This document shows positions 16,483 through 26,028 of a stretch of DNA of 45,726 nt, one piece after another; the stretch's first letter is position 1; each line of letters starts with the position of its first letter. A program made the position numbers and the translations under genes. The notes under the pieces are model-generated. The model had not been told where the DNA came from, did not search any database, and was given only the letters and a program-made list of their open reading frames with translations. The DNA is from CAYTLW01 sp964438735 (GTDB lineage: Bacteria > Myxococcota_A > UBA9042), in assembly GCA_964438735.1 (NCBI GenBank), contig CAYTLW010000057.1, positions 1 to 45,726 of the forward strand, written 5' to 3'.

Positions 16483-17969
16483 GACGACGGGCTCCCCGCG
16501 GCAAGCGCGTCGGCTACAGCCCGCCGCATGACCGATTCGGGCGGCGCCTTGCCGGTAAAGCGGCGGAATTGCAGCGATGCCTGGGCGACGAACATGTCGA
16601 CGCCGCTGGCCACCGCGCAGCCATGTTCCGCCGCACCGGTGAGGAGCGCGGTGCGAGCCGGCGTATAGATGGTGTCGAAGACGGCCGTTGCGGGCCGCAG
16701 TCGATGCACATCGAAGGGGCTGTCGTCGATGTGCGGGGCCATGCCGACCGGGGTTCCGTTGACGAGCAGGTCGCAGACGACGCCATGGCGCTCGTTCCAG
16801 GGCACATCTCCACAGCCCAGGTCCAGCGCGAGCGCTCGTCGCCGGCCCTCGTCTCGGGCGGCCAGCACCACCGAGGCGCCGGCATCCAGCAGCCCGGTGG
16901 CCACGGCACGGGCGACTCCGCCAGCGCCCAGGATCAACACCCGGCGACCCTCGAGCGGGGTCGGTGCGGTGGTGTCCAGGAGCAAGCGCGCGGTGGCCAG
17001 GGCGGCCGGCAGGTCGGTATTGCTCGCCCACCATCCATCCGCCTTGCGGACCACCGTGTTGCAGGCACCAACCCGCATGGCGGTCGGCTCGACGCGGTCG
17101 AGCAGCCCCAGGAGGGCGCGCTTATGCGGCAGGGTGATCGACAAGCCACCGATTCCCAGCGCGTCAGCCAGCGGCAGCAGGTGATCCAGCTCATCGGCCG
17201 GCACGCGCAGCGACAGATAACGCGCGTTCAGCCCCAGCGCGGCCAGCGCGGCGTTGTGGGCATGCGGGCTCAGGCTGTGCTCGATGGGGTCTCCGGCGAC
17301 GGCGTACAGGGCCGTCCGCCGATCGATGCTATGGACCCGGTAGCGATCTCTGAGCACGCTCAGCGGAAGTTGCCCCGCGGCCACAGGGGCCCCTCCATCG
17401 GCCGCCGCGTAGGTCCACGGCGCGCCGAATCGCCCGGCCAGAATGCGCGACACCTGGCCCAGCTCGCCCATGCAGAAGGCCACCGTCGGCACCGGCCCGG
17501 CCTCGCAGAGGCGCAGCAGCGTCAGATTGTCGAGCAGCCGGCGGGCATGCGTGACCACCTTGACGACGTCTGCGCCCAGGGCCCGCATGGCCTGGACACG
17601 ACTGGCGATGTCGGTCGGCATTCCGTCCAGATCGTGCAGGCTGACGATCTTCCGCGTGGCCGGTGTGAATTCGACTTTGGCCCAGGCGTCCACTTCGACG
17701 TCCACCCAGTCGACGCCTGCGGCCGCCGCTTCCCGGAGCAGGCCCAGGCGCCGGGCTTCGTCGCCCTGGAAACGTCCTCCGTCCACGGGACGTCGACAGG
17801 TGGCCACAAGGGGCCGCCGCCGGTCGGCGAGCAATGCGCCCCAGTCCGGTGGAGCGATGAGGTGATCCAGACGCAGCTCGACCAGGTCTGCGCCCTCATT
17901 CATGGCCCGGGCGCAGGCGGCCGCCATGGCCTGGCTGTCCGAGTGGGCGATGCTGACGCAGATCTTCAT
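16479..17969 (-). CDS. aroDE: Bifunctional 3-dehydroquinate dehydratase / shikimate dehydrogenase
   Basis: A 496-residue fusion covering two consecutive shikimate steps. Residues 1-215 are a type I dehydroquinase: VELRLDHL, ATCRRPVDGGRFQGDE, catalytic His112 in SLHDLDGMP, Schiff-base Lys137 in ADVVKVVTHAR, and MGELGQVSRILAGRFG. Residues 218-496 are shikimate dehydrogenase: YAVAGDPIEHSLSPHAHNAAL, catalytic Lys283 in SITLPHKRAL, GACNTVVRK, NTD, NADP-binding LILGAGGVARAVA and LLVNGTPVGM. The same order occurs in plants and some bacteria. ATG at 17969 begins MKICVSI; no ribosome-binding site is visible, and a promoter-like pair ends about seven bases upstream, so the message may be leaderless. 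It overlaps aroA by four bases. Confidence 0.95.
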   Translation of the reverse strand: MKICVSIAHSDSQAMAAACARAMNEGADLVELRLDHLIAPPDWGALLADRRRPLVATCRRPVDGGRFQGDEARRLGLLREAAAAGVDWVDVEVDAWAKVEFTPATRKIVSLHDLDGMPTDIASRVQAMRALGADVVKVVTHARRLLDNLTLLRLCEAGPVPTVAFCMGELGQVSRILAGRFGAPWTYAAADGGAPVAAGQLPLSVLRDRYRVHSIDRRTALYAVAGDPIEHSLSPHAHNAALAALGLNARYLSLRVPADELDHLLPLADALGIGGLSITLPHKRALLGLLDRVEPTAMRVGACNTVVRKADGWWASNTDLPAALATARLLLDTTAPTPLEGRRVLILGAGGVARAVATGLLDAGASVVLAARDEGRRRALALDLGCGDVPWNERHGVVCDLLVNGTPVGMAPHIDDSPFDVHRLRPATAVFDTIYTPARTALLTGAAEHGCAVASGVDMFVAQASLQFRRFTGKAPPESVMRRAVADALAAGSPSS

Positions 17970-17975
17970 GTGCGC

Positions 17976-18005
17976 AGTGTTGACCACCCGGGGCACGCCG
18001 GGCAA
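17976..18005 (-). promoter_or_regulatory. Candidate promoter for a leaderless aroDE message
   Basis: On the minus strand TTGCCC (18005-18000) and AACACT (17981-17976) are 18 bases apart, and the ATG follows six bases later. A transcript starting about seven bases after the -10 would begin at or near the ATG, consistent with the missing ribosome-binding site. Both hexamers deviate from consensus. Confidence 0.3.
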
Positions 18006-18029
18006 CCTGCGTCGCCGCGGAGGTCAGCC

Positions 18030-18428
18030 ATGCATCGCGTCCTGCCCAACGTCCTGATTTCGCTCTTCGTGGTCGCCATCGCCGGCACCTGTCTGGTCGC
18101 TTGCGATTCGGACGAGGGTGTCTCGGCCGAGACCAGCGGCCTGTTCGGCCCATGCGGCGATGGGATCAACGTCTGCCAGGATGGCCTGGCCTGCCTGCCT
18201 GGTCGCGACGATCCCACCGTGTTCATGTGCACCCGCGGCTGCGTGCCTGCACCGAAATGCCCCGACGCGATCGCGGTTGGCGAGTGCAGGGCGTTGCTGG
18301 AATGTGGCCAGGGCTGTTGTGAAGTCAACAACATCTGGACGCAATCCGGCACCACGGTGAAGTGCGGTGATCCCGAGGAGGACACCAAAGCCTTGCTGAG
18401 CGACGGTTACTGCCAGCCCTGGCCCTAG
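18030..18428 (+). CDS. Small Cys-rich lipoprotein
   Basis: A 132-residue protein with a signal peptide and canonical lipobox LVAC (Cys25). The mature part has about a dozen Cys, in FGPCGDGINVCQDGLAC, CTRGCVPAPKC and ECGQGCCEVN, consistent with a disulfide-rich extracytoplasmic module. GGAGGT precedes ATG at 18030 by about six bases. It diverges from aroDE over 60 bases and precedes the giant repeat lipoprotein by 148 bases on the same strand. I do not recognise a named family; it resembles in style the partial lipoprotein at the left edge of the window. Confidence 0.82.
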   Translation: MHRVLPNVLISLFVVAIAGTCLVACDSDEGVSAETSGLFGPCGDGINVCQDGLACLPGRDDPTVFMCTRGCVPAPKCPDAIAVGECRALLECGQGCCEVNNIWTQSGTTVKCGDPEEDTKALLSDGYCQPWP

Positions 18429-18576
18429 CCTCCATACGAGGCGCCGTCGAAGCAGGAACCCGGCTTTCTTGTTCGGCCCCGCGGGATCACGCATCATGCG
18501 ATGTCGTCGGCGGTTGACTCCGCGACCGCGTATGTGAGTTTCCGGGTGACCGGGCGGCGGCAGAGGACGGCCCCCT

Positions 18577-21500
18577 ATGCCGCACACGCGCTGCCTCCGA
18601 CGCCTGGCGATATGCCTGCTGCTCGGCCCTGCGCTATGGGCCTGTGGCGCGACCGCCTCGTCGGGGGATGATTCCGCCACGACCCCAGGCAAAGGCGACG
18701 TCGCCAGCGTGCCGGATATCGATGCTGGCGATGCAGGCGGCGAGCCCGACAGCGGCGCCGACCAGTCCGTCGGCGTCGACATCTCGATCCCCTGCCCCAA
18801 CAACTGCGCCGGCCTCGGCGCAGACCCCGACAAGTGCCAGGTCGCCTTCTGCGACAAGAGCACGGGCAACTGCAAGCTGATCGGGGCCGACGTGGGCGCC
18901 ACCTGCAACGACGGAAAGGCCTGCACCAAGGGCGACGCCTGCAACGTCCAGGGCACCTGCATCGGCGCGCTCGCGTGCCCCGTCGACGGTCCCTGCGAGC
19001 AGGGCGCTTGCGGCATCGATGGCGCTTGTGTCGCGCACTCACGCAGTGGCCCTTGCGACGATGGCAACGCGTGCACCACCGGCGAGGCCTGCCAGGTCCG
19101 CGCCTGCATCGGTGGCAAGGTCGTGCCCTGCGATGACGCCAAGCCGTGCACCACCGATGTCTGTCAGCCGGACACCGGCTGCGTCCACCTGTCCGCCTCG
19201 GCCAGCCAGGCCTGCGATGACGACGACCCCTGCACCCAGATCGGCACCTGCGATGGCGCCGGCGGCTGTACAATCGGTCCGCCTACCACCTGCGATGATG
19301 AGGACCCGTGTACCACCGATCTATGCATCCCAGGGCCGGCCGCGGACGCTGGCTGCAAAGCCGTCGCCCTGCCCGATGGTGCAACATGCAATGACGCCAG
19401 CAAGTGCACCGCCAACGATGTCTGCACCGATGGGAAGTGCGCCGGCGGGTTGATTGAGAACGCCAAACCCTCCACGACCTGCACAACGCTCCTGTGCGAT
19501 CCGAAATCGGCCAAGATCACGATCGAATACGCTGCCGTGGGCACAAAGTGCAGCGACGGAGCGGCGTGCACCATCGCAGACGCGTGCGCCGCGGGCGTCT
19601 GCAAAGGCGTCGCAGTGGTCTGCAATGACGGCAACGCCTGCACCGCTGAAGTCTGCGACCAGTCGACGGGTTTATGCGTGGCGACCTCGGTGCCGGACGG
19701 CGGCGCTTGCGATGACGGAGATGGTTGCACGACTTCGGACGTCTGCGCCGGCGGCAAGTGCATCGGCAAGAGCTACCAGGACACCGCCCAGTGCGACGAC
19801 AAGAATCCCTGCACCAAGGATGGCTGCGCGCCGCCCAGCGGCTGTTTCCATCTGCCGCAGGGAGCCATCGCCTGCGACGACGGCGACGGCTGCACCATCC
19901 TGGACATCTGCTTGCTGGACACCTGCAAGGGCAAACCCAGGCCGTGTGACGATGGCCTGTCGTGCACCAAAGATGAGTGCGCCAAAGGAACTTGCGTGCA
20001 TTCGCCCTTCTTGGGGCCGTGCGACGACGGCGACATGTGCACGGTCGACGAGGTCTGCCTCGGCGCCAAGTGCAGCGGCAAGCCGGCCCAATGCGACGAT
20101 GGCAACGCTTGCACCAAGGATGGCTGCGCGGCCAAGACCGGTTGCACCCACGTGCCCCTGCCCGGCGGCACACCCTGCGACGATGGCTTGAGCTGCACCC
20201 TGCAGGACCAATGCGATGGCGGCGCCTGCAAGGGAGTCGACAAGTGCATCGGCTGCGCCAATGACCTGCAATGCCTGGCCTGGCAGCCCTCCGACCCCTG
20301 TCTCGGCAAGGCGCGATGCGTCAAGAGCTTCAAGGGCAAGGTCTGTGCCATCGATCCCACCACCAAGGTGGTCTGCGCCGACGATGGTGATCCCTGCAAG
20401 GCCAGCCATTGCGACCCCAAGACCGGCAGTTGCAAGACCAAACTCGCCGCCGAGGGGCTGCCCTGCAGCACGCCCGACAAGTGCCTGGTGGGCGGCACCT
20501 GCACCGCCTCTGGGGTCTGCACCGGCAAGGCCCTGGATTGCGACGACGACAACCCGTGCACGATCGACGGCTGCAGCGCCAAGTGGGGCTGCAGTCACGG
20601 TCCACAGGTCGATGGCAAGCCGTGCACAGCGGGCGGCAGCAAGTGCCTGCCCCAGGGCCAGTGCCTGGCCGGCAAGTGCGTCGGCATCAACGATTGCAAG
20701 TGCAAGAAGGACGTCGATTGTGTGGCTTTCGACGATGGCAATCTGTGCAACGGCCTCATGGCCTGCGTACTCGGCGCCGATGGGCTCAATGGCTTCTGCG
20801 AACCCGCCCCCAACAGCGCCGTGAGCTGTCCGACGCCAGCGGACAAACCCTGCCAGGCGGGGGTCTGCAACCCCGACGATGGCAAGTGCTCGTTCCTGCC
20901 CGTGCCCGACGGTGGCGCCTGCAGTGACAGCAGCGCCTGCACGCTCAAGGACAAGTGCAAAGGCGGCAAGTGCAACGGGGTCGCGTTGAACTGCGATGGT
21001 GGCGATCCCTGTCGCATCTACGTCTGCGACAAGGTCTTCGGCTGCAACGAGGGCCCCAAAGGCGATGGCGGCAAATGTGACGATGGCAACGCCTGTACCG
21101 AGACCGACTCCTGCGTCGGTGGCAAGTGCCAGGGCAAACCCGCCGGCTGCGACGATGGCAACCCCTGCACCATCGACCTGTGCAACAGCAAGAGTGGCGG
21201 TTGCACCTCCCTGGTGGACAACCAGGCCAAGTGCGACGACGGCGATGCCTGCACAGCCGGCGATGGCTGCGTCGACGGCGTCTGCTCGGCCAAACAGCTG
21301 GCCTGCGATGATGGCGACGACTGCACCATCGACGGCTGCGACGGGCAGGGCGGCTGCAAACACATCCTGGTGCCCGGCAAGGACTGCGACGACGGCGATG
21401 CCTGCACCCTGGTCGACACCTGTGACCTGGCAGGCAAATGCCAGGGCAAGCTCAAGGGGTGCGATGACGCCAACGCCTGCACCGCCGAACAATGCGTCAA

Positions 21501-24500
21501 GGGCGCCTGCGTGGTGACCCCCCAGATCGGCAAGAAGTGCGACGACAACGACGCCTGCACCCACACCGACCGCTGCGATCCGCAGGGCAGCTGTGTCTCC
21601 CTGCCGGTGAACTGCGACGACGGCAACCCCTGCACCGCGGTCGTCGGGCCGTGCTCGGTCAAGAAGGGGTGCACGGTCGTGCCCAGCGACGGCAAGTCCT
21701 GCAATGACGGCAACCTATGTACCATCGCCGACAAGTGCGCCGGCGCCGCGTGCCAGGGCATCAAGTTGCCGTGCGACGACGGCAACGCCTGCACCATCGA
21801 CAGCTGCCAGCCCAAGACCGGCTGCCTGAACGTGCAGAACACCTGCAGTGACGGCAACCATTGCACCACCGATAAGTGCGACCCGCCGCCGCCGGTCGGC
21901 ACGGGCAAGGGCTGCATCAATGGGGTCATCAACGGCTTTCAGCCCTGCGATGATGGCAGCAAGTGCACCGTGGGCGGCGTCTGCAACGGGCTCAATTGCG
22001 AGTCGAAGATCGTGCCCTGCAACGACAAGAACGCATGCACGAAGGACTCCTGCGACTCGGGCAAGGGCTGCGCCCACCTGCCCATCGCATCCACGGCCTT
22101 GACCTGCGATGACGGCGACCTCTGCACGACCGACCACTGCGACGGCAAGGGCAAGTGCATCGGCACGGCCAAGGATTGCGACGACGGCAACCCCTGCACC
22201 CAGGATGCCTGTCATCCCATCAAGGGCTGCGTGGCCACCATCCTCAAGGAAGGCGCCTCGTGCGATGACGGCTGCGCCTGCACCAAGGGCGAGCAATGCC
22301 AGGGCGGCTTCTGCAGCGGCGGCAAGGTGGTCTGCCCCCTCTGTCCGAAGCCGGGCCAGGGGGACTGTTCCGTCTACGATGACAACAACCTGTGCAACGG
22401 CGCCTGGACGTGTGTGCAGGACGGGCCTTGCGGCAAAATATCGGGCATCTCTTCGGGCGGCGGCGTCTGCGTGGCGGCGGTGCCCAAGGTGGTCTGTGAT
22501 CCGCTGGCCAACAGCCCCTGCGTGAAGAACACCTGCGATACGCTGACCGGAAAGTGCGCCCCCAAGGCGTTGGTCAACGGCAGCCCCTGCGAGGATGGGG
22601 TGCCATGCACCGTGGACGATCTCTGCGCCGATGGCGCCTGCGCCAGCGGCAAGCCAGCCGACTGCAGCGCCGTTGAGGACGCCTGCAACGGCTCCTTCTG
22701 CGTCTCGGATCCCGCCGCCGACAAGGGCTACCAATGCGTGCCCCTGCCCAAATCCGGCACGAGCGTGCACTGTGACGCCGACGGCGACGGATGTACCGCC
22801 CTGGACAGCTGCAAGCAGGGCAAATGCACCGCCGGCAAATCCATCGATTGTCAGGGCGTTCAGGGGCCTTGCCAGGTGGCCGCCTGTCAGTCCACGGGCT
22901 CCAGCGGCTTCACCTGCAAGCTCTCGCCGGCCAAGGATGGCGCCCTGTGTGATGACGGCCAGCTGTGCACCGTCGGCGACTTCTGCAAGGGCGGCAAGTG
23001 TCAGGCGGGCCTGGAACCCCCCACCTGCGCGGCCGTGGAGAGTCCTTGCGCCAAGGGGGTCTGTGACGCCAAGGCCAACGGCGGTACCGGCGCCTGCCTG
23101 CCCGTGCCCATCGCCGAGGGCAAACCCTGCGACGCCGACGGCAACGGCTGCACGGTCGGCGACGTCTGCGGCGGCGGCCAGTGCATCCCCGGCAGCTGGC
23201 CCGATTGCACGGCCAAGACCAGCGCCTGCACCCTCGGCGCCTGCAAATCGACCGGTGGCGGCACCTGGTCGTGCATCGCTTCTCCGACCGGCGACAACAA
23301 GCCTTGTGAAGCCGACAAGAACGGCTGCACGGTGGGCGATCACTGCGCCGCCGGGCAATGCGTGGTCGGCAAGCTGAAGGACTGCAGCGCCTTTGACGGC
23401 GGTGGCGGCTGCACCGTCGGCACCTGTGTGCCCTTGTCGGCGAGTCATGGCGACTGCAAGGGCGTCGCGGCGCCGGCAGGCTCGGCCTGCAACGCGGACA
23501 ATAGCGGCTGCACCGTCGGCGATCAGTGCAACAAATCCGGCGCCTGCGTCAACGGCAAGGCGGTCGATTGCCTCGCCTTCGGCAGCTCCTGCGCGACCGG
23601 CAAATGCGTGCCCCATCCTGCCGACCCGCACAAATTCAGCTGCCAGGGCGCGGCCAAGCCGGACGGTACGAACTGCGACGCCGACGGCGACGGCTGCACC
23701 GTCGGAGACACCTGCGCGGCGGGACTCTGCAAACCGGGGCCGGCGCCCGATTGCAGCAAGCAGGCCAAGGGCGCATGCATCGTGGGCGGATGCGCCAACA
23801 AGGGCTCGGATAAGTATCTCTGCCAGCCGGTCACCAAGGCCGACGGCGCGCCCTGCGACGCAGACGGTGACGGCTGCACCACGCCGGATGCCTGCGTCGG
23901 TGGCGGCTGCGCCAAGGGACCTCTGCAGACCTGCAAGAAGTTCGGCAGCATGTGCGCCGACGCGTTGTGCAAGAGCGGTGGCGCCAACGCCTTCGACTGC
24001 CTGGTTGCGCCCAAGGCGAGCTGGCCCGGCCTCGATCCGCCGCAAAGCTGCACGCCGACCGATCCGAAGCCGGATTGCCCCGTCAACTACAAGTGCGCGC
24101 CCCAGAACAAGCAAGGGGCCGGCTTCTGCGAGCCCGTGGCGACGATCGCCTGCGATGACGGCGACCCGTGCACCGGCGGAGATGTCTGCGCCAGCGGCAA
24201 GTGTGCGGCCGGCGCGGCGCTCAACTGCGATGATGGCGATGCCTGCACGCTGGACTTCTGCCAGGCCGGCAAGTGCGCCCACAAGTCGATCGCCGGCTGT
24301 TCCATCTGTGTGGATGAAGGCTTCGATGTGACGGTGGCGCCGGGGGTCAAGCCGAAGCTGCCACCCACCTGGGTGTCCATCCCGGACAGGCCCGACTACG
24401 CCGATTTCAAACTCAGCGATGTACAGACCTGGGCCAACAGCAAGCTGGCCATGCGCGCCACCTGGAAGGGACCGCACCCCGACGCCGCCGGCAAGCAGCT

Positions 24501-25914
24501 ATCCGGCCACCTGCGCCATCGCCGCCTGTACCTGCACGGGCCGACCACGCTGCAGTTCCGGCTGGCCATGACCGTCGCCAACGAGAGCTGTACGCGCGAC
24601 AACCTGGAGGTGCTGGTCAACGATGTGGTCGTCTGGAAACGCTGCGGCAAGTCCGATCCGATGAAGGTGCAGGTCGGCTTCGAAGCCGTCGTCGTGGACC
24701 TGTCGAAGTGGGCCGGCGCACCGGTGGACCTGGCCTTCCGAATCGACGCCGGCACCGACAAGTCGGCCGGTGGCACGGTGGTCCTGGACGCCATCAAGCT
24801 CTCCGGCGGCTGCGGCCCGGCCTGCGTCGGCGAGGACTTCGAAGCGGGGCCGCCCGCCGACGGCGTCGGGGGAGGTTCGCCGCCGCGTATGCCGCAGCCC
24901 TGGCGTCTGCAGGCCAGCGCTTCGTCCTGGCTGTCATGGAAGCTGGACGACAAGGCTGGCCACACGGGCAAGGCATCGCTGCGCGCCAGCTGGACCGGCA
25001 AGGCGCCTGCCGGCAAGGCCCAGACGGCACGCCTGCAGCTGCCGATGATCACCCCCGCACCCGGCGACATCTTGCGCCTCGCGCTACGCGCGCAGGGTCT
25101 GGACGATCCCAGCTGCGCCGCCGATCGGCTGGCCGTGCTCGTCAACGGCAGCACTGTGCTGCAGCGATGCAATGACCTGCCTGGCTGGAAGGTATTTGCC
25201 ATCCCGCTGACCCCCTGGGCCGGCAAGACCGTCACCGTGGAGGTCCTGGCCGATGTCACCGCCAGCAAGGGTGGCACCGGCGCCTTGGCCATCGATGATG
25301 TGGCCATCTCCGGGGCCTGCTCCTGGGCCTGCTTCCACGAGACCTTCGATGCCGACGGTCTGGTGGCGTGGAAGCCGGTGGATGGGGCCGCCAAGGGCGT
25401 CGCCTGGCAGCTGGGCAAGACCCTGGCCGCGAGCAAACCGCACGCCGCCCGCGGGCTCGTCAGCGCCGCCGCCAAGGTCAAAACCAGCGGCCACTTGATC
25501 GCCCGTGTCAACAAGGGCGGCAGGCTGCCGATTCCTGTGATGGGCGCCACCTATACCTACGCCGCCAACGTGGCCATGCAGGTGGGCCCAGAGGGCAAGG
25601 CCAATGTCTGCGCCGGCCCCGGCAAGCTGGCCCCGGAGTGGCCGCTGGTGCTCGCTCTGCAGCATACCGATCAGCCGACACCGGCTGGTGCCCATCCGGG
25701 CGCCGGGGAGCAGCTCTCCTACCTGCTCAACGGCCACTGCACGGCCACCTCCGGCTGGCAGAAGTTCAGCGGCGCGATCGACTTCAAGACCGGCGATGAT
25801 CTGCCCGGCGGCCCGCGCGGCCTGTCCCTGGTGCCCGCCTTCGACCTGCGCGTGACGCAGGCGCCGAGCAAGATCGAGGCCTGGATCGACGACCTGTTGA
25901 TCACCTGCAAGTGA
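18577..25914 (+). CDS. Giant (2445-residue) Cys-rich repeat lipoprotein with three C-terminal beta-sandwich modules
   Basis: The N-terminus has a lipoprotein signal ending ALWAC (Cys23) and an Asp/Gly/Ser-rich linker to about residue 70. Residues of about 75-1360 carry roughly 40 CTDC-like half-repeats (CDDGNACTxDxC types), interrupted by longer Cys-rich inserts. Residues 1399-1770 hold six repeats of period near 70 built on CDADGDGCTVGDxC. The tail from 1909 has three related modules of 170-200 residues, each opening with C-x(2-3)-C-x(2)-E-x-F-[DE] (about 1909, 2079 and 2248), and ending in strands such as VVLDAIKLSG and LAIDDVAISG, like MAM or jelly-roll carbohydrate-binding domains. GAGG lies about ten bases before ATG 18577. 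A long surface stalk presenting binding heads is a reasonable inference; the ligand is unknown. Confidence 0.87.
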   Translation: MPHTRCLRRLAICLLLGPALWACGATASSGDDSATTPGKGDVASVPDIDAGDAGGEPDSGADQSVGVDISIPCPNNCAGLGADPDKCQVAFCDKSTGNCKLIGADVGATCNDGKACTKGDACNVQGTCIGALACPVDGPCEQGACGIDGACVAHSRSGPCDDGNACTTGEACQVRACIGGKVVPCDDAKPCTTDVCQPDTGCVHLSASASQACDDDDPCTQIGTCDGAGGCTIGPPTTCDDEDPCTTDLCIPGPAADAGCKAVALPDGATCNDASKCTANDVCTDGKCAGGLIENAKPSTTCTTLLCDPKSAKITIEYAAVGTKCSDGAACTIADACAAGVCKGVAVVCNDGNACTAEVCDQSTGLCVATSVPDGGACDDGDGCTTSDVCAGGKCIGKSYQDTAQCDDKNPCTKDGCAPPSGCFHLPQGAIACDDGDGCTILDICLLDTCKGKPRPCDDGLSCTKDECAKGTCVHSPFLGPCDDGDMCTVDEVCLGAKCSGKPAQCDDGNACTKDGCAAKTGCTHVPLPGGTPCDDGLSCTLQDQCDGGACKGVDKCIGCANDLQCLAWQPSDPCLGKARCVKSFKGKVCAIDPTTKVVCADDGDPCKASHCDPKTGSCKTKLAAEGLPCSTPDKCLVGGTCTASGVCTGKALDCDDDNPCTIDGCSAKWGCSHGPQVDGKPCTAGGSKCLPQGQCLAGKCVGINDCKCKKDVDCVAFDDGNLCNGLMACVLGADGLNGFCEPAPNSAVSCPTPADKPCQAGVCNPDDGKCSFLPVPDGGACSDSSACTLKDKCKGGKCNGVALNCDGGDPCRIYVCDKVFGCNEGPKGDGGKCDDGNACTETDSCVGGKCQGKPAGCDDGNPCTIDLCNSKSGGCTSLVDNQAKCDDGDACTAGDGCVDGVCSAKQLACDDGDDCTIDGCDGQGGCKHILVPGKDCDDGDACTLVDTCDLAGKCQGKLKGCDDANACTAEQCVKGACVVTPQIGKKCDDNDACTHTDRCDPQGSCVSLPVNCDDGNPCTAVVGPCSVKKGCTVVPSDGKSCNDGNLCTIADKCAGAACQGIKLPCDDGNACTIDSCQPKTGCLNVQNTCSDGNHCTTDKCDPPPPVGTGKGCINGVINGFQPCDDGSKCTVGGVCNGLNCESKIVPCNDKNACTKDSCDSGKGCAHLPIASTALTCDDGDLCTTDHCDGKGKCIGTAKDCDDGNPCTQDACHPIKGCVATILKEGASCDDGCACTKGEQCQGGFCSGGKVVCPLCPKPGQGDCSVYDDNNLCNGAWTCVQDGPCGKISGISSGGGVCVAAVPKVVCDPLANSPCVKNTCDTLTGKCAPKALVNGSPCEDGVPCTVDDLCADGACASGKPADCSAVEDACNGSFCVSDPAADKGYQCVPLPKSGTSVHCDADGDGCTALDSCKQGKCTAGKSIDCQGVQGPCQVAACQSTGSSGFTCKLSPAKDGALCDDGQLCTVGDFCKGGKCQAGLEPPTCAAVESPCAKGVCDAKANGGTGACLPVPIAEGKPCDADGNGCTVGDVCGGGQCIPGSWPDCTAKTSACTLGACKSTGGGTWSCIASPTGDNKPCEADKNGCTVGDHCAAGQCVVGKLKDCSAFDGGGGCTVGTCVPLSASHGDCKGVAAPAGSACNADNSGCTVGDQCNKSGACVNGKAVDCLAFGSSCATGKCVPHPADPHKFSCQGAAKPDGTNCDADGDGCTVGDTCAAGLCKPGPAPDCSKQAKGACIVGGCANKGSDKYLCQPVTKADGAPCDADGDGCTTPDACVGGGCAKGPLQTCKKFGSMCADALCKSGGANAFDCLVAPKASWPGLDPPQSCTPTDPKPDCPVNYKCAPQNKQGAGFCEPVATIACDDGDPCTGGDVCASGKCAAGAALNCDDGDACTLDFCQAGKCAHKSIAGCSICVDEGFDVTVAPGVKPKLPPTWVSIPDRPDYADFKLSDVQTWANSKLAMRATWKGPHPDAAGKQLSGHLRHRRLYLHGPTTLQFRLAMTVANESCTRDNLEVLVNDVVVWKRCGKSDPMKVQVGFEAVVVDLSKWAGAPVDLAFRIDAGTDKSAGGTVVLDAIKLSGGCGPACVGEDFEAGPPADGVGGGSPPRMPQPWRLQASASSWLSWKLDDKAGHTGKASLRASWTGKAPAGKAQTARLQLPMITPAPGDILRLALRAQGLDDPSCAADRLAVLVNGSTVLQRCNDLPGWKVFAIPLTPWAGKTVTVEVLADVTASKGGTGALAIDDVAISGACSWACFHETFDADGLVAWKPVDGAAKGVAWQLGKTLAASKPHAARGLVSAAAKVKTSGHLIARVNKGGRLPIPVMGATYTYAANVAMQVGPEGKANVCAGPGKLAPEWPLVLALQHTDQPTPAGAHPGAGEQLSYLLNGHCTATSGWQKFSGAIDFKTGDDLPGGPRGLSLVPAFDLRVTQAPSKIEAWIDDLLITCK
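18790..22660 (+). repeat. Coding CTDC-like Cys-rich repeat array
   Basis: About 40 half-repeats around C-[DNS]-D-x-x-x-C-T, period near 20-25 codons, form the first half of the 2445-residue lipoprotein. They are the same family as those in the 986-residue lipoprotein 15 kb away. Three larger inserts, each with a VDCVAFDDGNLCNG-like or YDDNNLCNGAW-like motif, break the periodicity. Confidence 0.82.
22771..23890 (+). repeat. Six DADGDG-type repeats with Ca-loop-like spacing
   Basis: Six copies of C-[DEN]-A-D-x-x-G-C-T-x-x-D-x-C occur at intervals of about 70 codons between residues 1399 and 1770. Examples are CDADGDGCTALD, CDADGNGCTVGD, CEADKNGCTVGD and CNADNSGCTVGD. The D-x-D-x-D-G spacing in the best copies resembles an EF-hand or dockerin calcium loop. 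This repeat is longer than, and distinct from, the upstream CTDC unit. Confidence 0.75.
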
Positions 25915-26028
25915 TCTTTGTGCGAGTGATCCCGCACCCCTGCGTCCGTTGGCCGTGGCCACCGTCGATCGCGATGCTACGGTGCGCGCCGCGTTGACAG
26001 CCGCCGCAGATCCGGCGAGGAGGTGCAG

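Noticed and set aside
19164..25550. Long minus-strand frames opposite the 2445-residue gene, up to 920 residues
   Set aside because: Same cause: the repetitive GC-rich coding sequence leaves reverse frames open. Their composition is Ala/Gly/Arg-rich low-complexity sequence without domains.
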